From Alviniconcha marisindica (Eukaryota > Mollusca > Gastropoda > Provannidae), in the NCBI GenBank assembly GCA_018857735.1, contig JABMCL010002745.1:94501-158500 (forward strand): a stretch of 64,000 bases of DNA. The letters run 5' to 3'. The translations under genes and the position numbers were made by a program. Each line of letters starts with the position of its first letter. Position 1 is the first letter of the stretch. Positions 60,530 through 64,000 of this stretch are shown piece after piece. The notes under the pieces are model-generated. The model ran no database searches. It saw only the letters and a program-made list of their open reading frames with translations, and was not told the DNA's origin.

Positions 60530-63333
60530 TGTGTGTGTCTGTGTCTGTGTCTGTGTCTGTGTGCATGCTCTTGTTTGCATGTATGTTTACTTGCAATTGC
60601 ATCTCATACTTTAAGTCTTTAACTCTGGACCATGTATTATAATGCAGATTCATAGCAAAGGTTGAACACTTTTTTTTTTAATTATTAAAGAGGATATGTA
60701 TTTCCATTCTCTTCAGCTCATAGCAAAGGTTGAACACTTAAAAAAATAAAATACTATTGAAAAAGATTTTTTTTCAATCTCTTCAGTTTATACTAATTAT
60801 AGCAACAACAAAAATCTATTAAAATGGATGTATATTTTCACTCTCTTCATTTCATGGCAAAGACTGAACTCTGATTTATTTATTTTTTAATTACTATTAT
60901 TGTATTAAGAATAGGTATATTTTCACTCTCTTCACATATAATTTTTTTTTTTTTTTGTTACTGTTAAAATAAAATAAAATCACTCTGAAAAAGGGTATAT
61001 TTTCACTCTTTTCACAACTAATTTTGTGTTTTATTACTATTAAAAAATGTTTTTCATTCTCTGCAATTCAAAGCAAATAGCAAAGGGTGAACACTTTTTT
61101 GAAGTTATTACTGTTAAAAAGGATAATATTTTTAGTTCATAGCAACAGTTAAACACATGTATTTCATTTTCTTTCATCACAGGGCAGACATGAAGAAGGT
61201 TTTGCGAGACACCTTGGATGTTGCCCCTTTCGCCCTCTGCGACCCAGACAATCCCAGCAACCTGGTGTTGGTTACCGAGGCAACAGAGGCGGAGGGACTT
61301 CTGGAAGACCTGGAGGTCACCCACAACCAGTTCATTCCCACCAAGACTTCAGCAATGCAGGCTGGGATTGACCGCATCTTCGGGGAGGTGAGATCCAAAA
61401 TGATGTCACCTGTTTTCAATTCCACATCTTCAAGGAGGTGAGATCTGAAATGATGTCACCTGTTTTCAATTCCACACCTTCAGGGAGGTGAGATCCAAAA
61501 TGATGTCACCTGTTTTCAATTCCACACCTTCAGGGAGGTGAGATCTGAAATGATGTCACCTGTTTTCAATTCCACACCTTCAGGGAGGTGAGATCTGAAA
61601 TGATGTCACCTGTTTTCAATTCCACACCTTCAGGGAGGTGAGATCTGAAATGATGTCACCTGTTTTCAATTCCACACCTTCAGGGAGGTGAGATCTGAAA
61701 TGATGTCACCTGTTTTCAATTCCACACCTTCAGGGAGGTGAGATCTGAAATGATTCACCTGTTTTCAATTCCACACCTTCAGGGAGGTGAGATCAGAAAT
61801 GATGTCACCTGTTTTCAATTCCACATCTTTGGGGAGGTGAGATCTGAAATGATGTCACCTGTTTTCAATTCCACATCTTCAAGGAGATCTGAAATGATGT
61901 CACCTGCTTTCAATGTCCACCATGCAGGTGATAATCGTAATCCTTGAGGTACAATGTGTAATTTAGGAGACAAAAAATTGATCTCAAAGAGGACCACAGC
62001 AAAGAAGCGTCAGTGGCCCAATCACAGGATTGTGTTCTTGTTTGTATTTTTTGTGTGGCTTAGCATGCACTATGTAGTGTTTGATTGTTCTCATTTATTT
62101 CTCTCAAGATGCTGCGTTTGCTGTAAGCAGCTCGTTAAAGTGTTTGTGACCACTGTAATACTCCCCAAGATTTTTTAATGCTTTACCTGTTGTGGTGCCC
62201 AGGTGTGCCATGGTTTTGTAATGCTTTACCTGTTGTGGGGTGCAAGTGTCCCACAGTTTTGTAATGCTTTACCTGTTGTGTGCAGGTGTGCCATGGGTTT
62301 GTAATGCTTTACCTGTTTTGGTGTGCAGGTGTGCTGCAGTTTTGTAATGCTTTACCTGTTGTGGTGCACAGGCGTGCCGTGGTTTTGTAATGCTTTACTG
62401 TCGTGGTGTGCCATAGTTTCACTGTGCTGTTGTGGTGTGCAGGTGTGCCATGGTTTTGTAATGCTTTACCTGTTGTCGTATGCAGGTGTGCCACAGTTTT
62501 GTAATGCTTTACCTGTTGTGGTGTGCTGTGGTTTCGCTGTGGTGTGCAGGTGTACTATGGTTTTGTAATACTTTACCTGTTGTGGTGTGCAGGTGTGCCA
62601 CAGTTTTGTAATGCTTTACTGTTGCAGTGTGCAGGTGTTCCGTGGTTTCGCAATGCTTTACCTATTGTGATCTGCAGGTGTGCCACGGTTTTGTAATGCT
62701 TTACCTGTTGTAGAGGGCAGATGAGCTGCGGTTTTGTAATGCGTTACCTGTTGTGGTGCACAGGTGTGCTGCGTTTTTGAAATGCTTTACTGTTGTGGTG
62801 TGCAGGTGTGCCGCGGTATCCAGGAGACGGAAGAAATGCTGGTGGTGGGGACCAGCTTGATGGGGATCGGTGAGATATTCCTGGAAGACGGCCGCGTCAA
62901 GCTGCGACCACCCCAAACGGAAGGCACCAAATACTTTCTGACGCGGCTAAGCAAAAACCAACTCATCAAACAATTCCAGTCCCAAGGCACCTCCCTCAAG
63001 GTTTTCTCCGTCATCCTGGGCGTCATGGCAACGGGCCTGATCAGCTTCGTGATTTGGAGGATGGCCTGCAAGTATCTGGAGCAGAAGAAGACTCAGAGAG
63101 ACTTTGACGAGATCCGCCGCATGTCCTTGAGGCGTCGCGGGGTCGGGAGGGAAACTGAAAGAAACGGCGATGAGACCTGTGTGGTTTGCTTGACCAACCC
63201 TCGTGAGGTGGTGACCTTGGACTGCGGCCACATCGCCATGTGCAGCGACTGCGCCACGATGCTGCCGGAGCCGCACAAGTGCCCTGTGTGCCGCGAGGTC
63301 ATCGAGCGGTTCCTGCCAATCTACAGACCGTAG
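58486..63333 (+). CDS. MUL1: Mitochondrial E3 ubiquitin protein ligase 1 homologue
   Basis: Four exons in phase: 58486-58602, 60096-60295, 61183-61387, 62806-63333; 349 residues (human 352). MUL1 (MAPL/GIDE) is an outer mitochondrial membrane E3 that ubiquitinates or SUMOylates targets such as mitofusin and DRP1. N-terminal membrane segment GGSLSGILAAALYALYRSK (about 13-31), intermembrane BAM/GIDE domain (about 40-230) with CRGIQETEEMLVVGTSLMGI, second membrane segment FSVILGVMATGLISFVIWRM (about 240-260), then a cytosolic C3HC4 RING: CVVC, CGHIAMCSDC and CPVC near the C-terminus. All RING ligands are present. The start at 58486 gives the family's usual short leader; an in-frame ATG at 58354 would add 44 residues and reach within 60 bp of ERCC6L, so it is less likely. 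Introns 1 and 2 have GT microsatellites; intron 3 is nearly all array. Confidence 0.94.
58796..58912. repeat. GT microsatellite in MUL1 intron 1
   Basis: (TG)n of about 50 units with a few interruptions (TTGTGTGCGTGCCTGCG). A second GT tract lies at 60468-60562 in intron 2. Confidence 0.95.
59490..60035 (+). mobile_element. Dispersed 400-bp repeat, copy C, with LINE-like end
   Basis: It starts near CATTTGGAACTCCATTCCTC (WNSIPP reading, a LINE C-terminal motif), then CCACACTCCGAGCATCGCTT, and follows copy A to GATGTTGTAAACCATTGCTT. It ends about 60 bp before MUL1 exon 2 (60096). Confidence 0.7.
60660..61040. repeat. AT-rich degenerate repeat in MUL1 intron 2
   Basis: Loose units of about 60-80 bp contain TTTTCACTCTCTTCA and ATAGCAAAGGTTGAACAC with T and A runs. 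Confidence 0.65.
61375..61930 (+). repeat. Donor-derived array of MUL1 exon 3 (about 50-bp unit, 11 copies)
   Basis: Units carry CATCTTC or CACCTTC, then (A)GGGAG, then the donor GTGAGATC, then TGAAATGATGTCACCTGTTT. The true exon end is CGCATCTTCGGGGAG/GTGAGATCC (edge 61387). About 12 exonic bases are reproduced. Confidence 0.95.
62176..62817 (+). repeat. Acceptor-derived array of MUL1 exon 4 (about 43-bp unit, 14 copies)
   Basis: Units: TTGTGGTGTGCAG then GTGTGCCACGGTTTTG and TAATGCTTTACCTG. The true acceptor is TTGTGGTGTGCAG/GTGTGCCGCGGTATC (edge 62806). About 11-12 exonic bases are included. Confidence 0.94.
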
Positions 63334-63900
63334 CGCCCACCGCCGCAGCAGCCAGCATCAGGCGAGACACCCACCTGCCAGTAGTGTCTCAAATCAAACT
63401 TCTCTTGAGAGTGTGAAAGCCCGTGTGGTGTGTGTTACCGGAAGGGTTGGGGGAGGGCAAGAGGCGTTTCAGAATAGTTCACGCCATCACGCTCTTGGGC
63501 CTAATTTTTCAGTGCTTCTTTGTTGCATCTGTTCAGATCAAACTTTTGGTGGGCTGGGGGGACATTTGAGACTGTTTCATATCACAGTTTTATGCCAGAC
63601 TAATTGACGTGCTTTTGCATCGCATCTGTTCCAATCAACTTTTTGTTCCAGATCTCTTTTGGATCCCAGTTTTGCCGCTTACGAACAATCAGCCGAAAAC
63701 GAGCAATGAATTTTTATTTTTTTATTGTTCCGATCAAATTTTTAGGGTGGCATGCTTTTGGTGTCATTACATTTACACCTCTTGTCAAAATCAGACATCT
63801 GTTGAACAAGCAGTTCATTTGCACTACCGCTTCTTATTACAAAGTTGCATGGGGATCAGTTTGGCTGAGGTCACCATCTTGTTTCTTCTGCCTGCTTAGT
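63334..63900 (+). other. 3' flank of MUL1
   Basis: Probably MUL1 3' UTR and flank. I do not see a clear AATAAA. Three loose repeats of ATCTGTTC(C/A)(G/A)ATCAA... occur at 63530-63740 (TTGCATCTGTTCAGATCAAA type). Confidence 0.45.
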
Positions 63901-64000
63901 TTAACCCTTTCACTGCCATGCTTGCCGCACCGTCACTCCAAAAACAACAACCAATAGAAGTGCCAATTTTGAAATCATTAAGGCTTTCCCCCCCTCTTCG
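63901..64000. mobile_element. piggyBac-type MITE, second copy, cut by window end
   Basis: TTAA at 63901-63904 is followed by CCCTTTCACTGCCATG and blocks AACAACAACCAATAG and TTTTGAAATCATTAAGGC that parallel 54039-54120. Its right end is beyond the window. Confidence 0.75.

Overview
This is a window of animal nuclear DNA: split genes with canonical GT-AG introns and very many minisatellites, SINE/LINE tails, foldback and inverted-repeat elements. The protein matches and a degraded RNase H retroelement of a kind I associate with sea snails and slugs suggest a lophotrochozoan, most likely a marine gastropod. That taxonomic call is inference. All functions come from recalled protein families; no database was searched.

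Layout: (1) 1125-3761, minus, C1orf50 homologue (DUF2452), with its last coding exon(s) off the left edge. (2) 5923-11739, plus, RWDD4 homologue, complete in six exons (192 aa), head to head with gene 1 across about 2.2 kb. (3) 11740-17416, convergent intergenic space made of tandem arrays, a reverse-oriented LINE-like tail and a 400-bp foldback element. (4) 17417-58294, minus, ERCC6L/PICH homologue, a mitotic SNF2-family DNA translocase in 21 exons over 41 kb (about 1407 codons). Its 14.7-kb intron 14 is a nest of SINE-like repeats, and intron 17 holds a 1.06-kb inverted-repeat element. (5) 58486-63333, plus, MUL1 homologue, a mitochondrial RING E3 ligase in four exons (349 aa), head to head with ERCC6L with only 191 bp between start codons. 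(6) After 63334, 3' flank, ending inside a TTAA-flanked MITE cut by the window end.

The four genes do not form one pathway. C1orf50 is uncharacterised, RWDD4 is a small RWD protein, ERCC6L resolves ultrafine anaphase bridges, and MUL1 ubiquitinates or SUMOylates mitochondrial proteins. The two head-to-head pairs imply shared promoters.

The most striking signal is in the introns. At least a dozen splice junctions in RWDD4, ERCC6L and MUL1 have been tandemly multiplied: the array unit contains the donor or acceptor itself plus 3-36 bp of the adjoining exon, repeated from twice to about 40 times, always extending into the intron. Examples are ERCC6L exons 5, 7, 12 (both sides), 14, 15, 16 and 21, RWDD4 exon 5, and MUL1 exons 3 and 4. 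Two reading-frame problems in ERCC6L (exon 6, exon 10) sit in G homopolymers and, with a homopolymer-like stretch near 56.1-56.3 kb, look more like consensus errors than gene decay.
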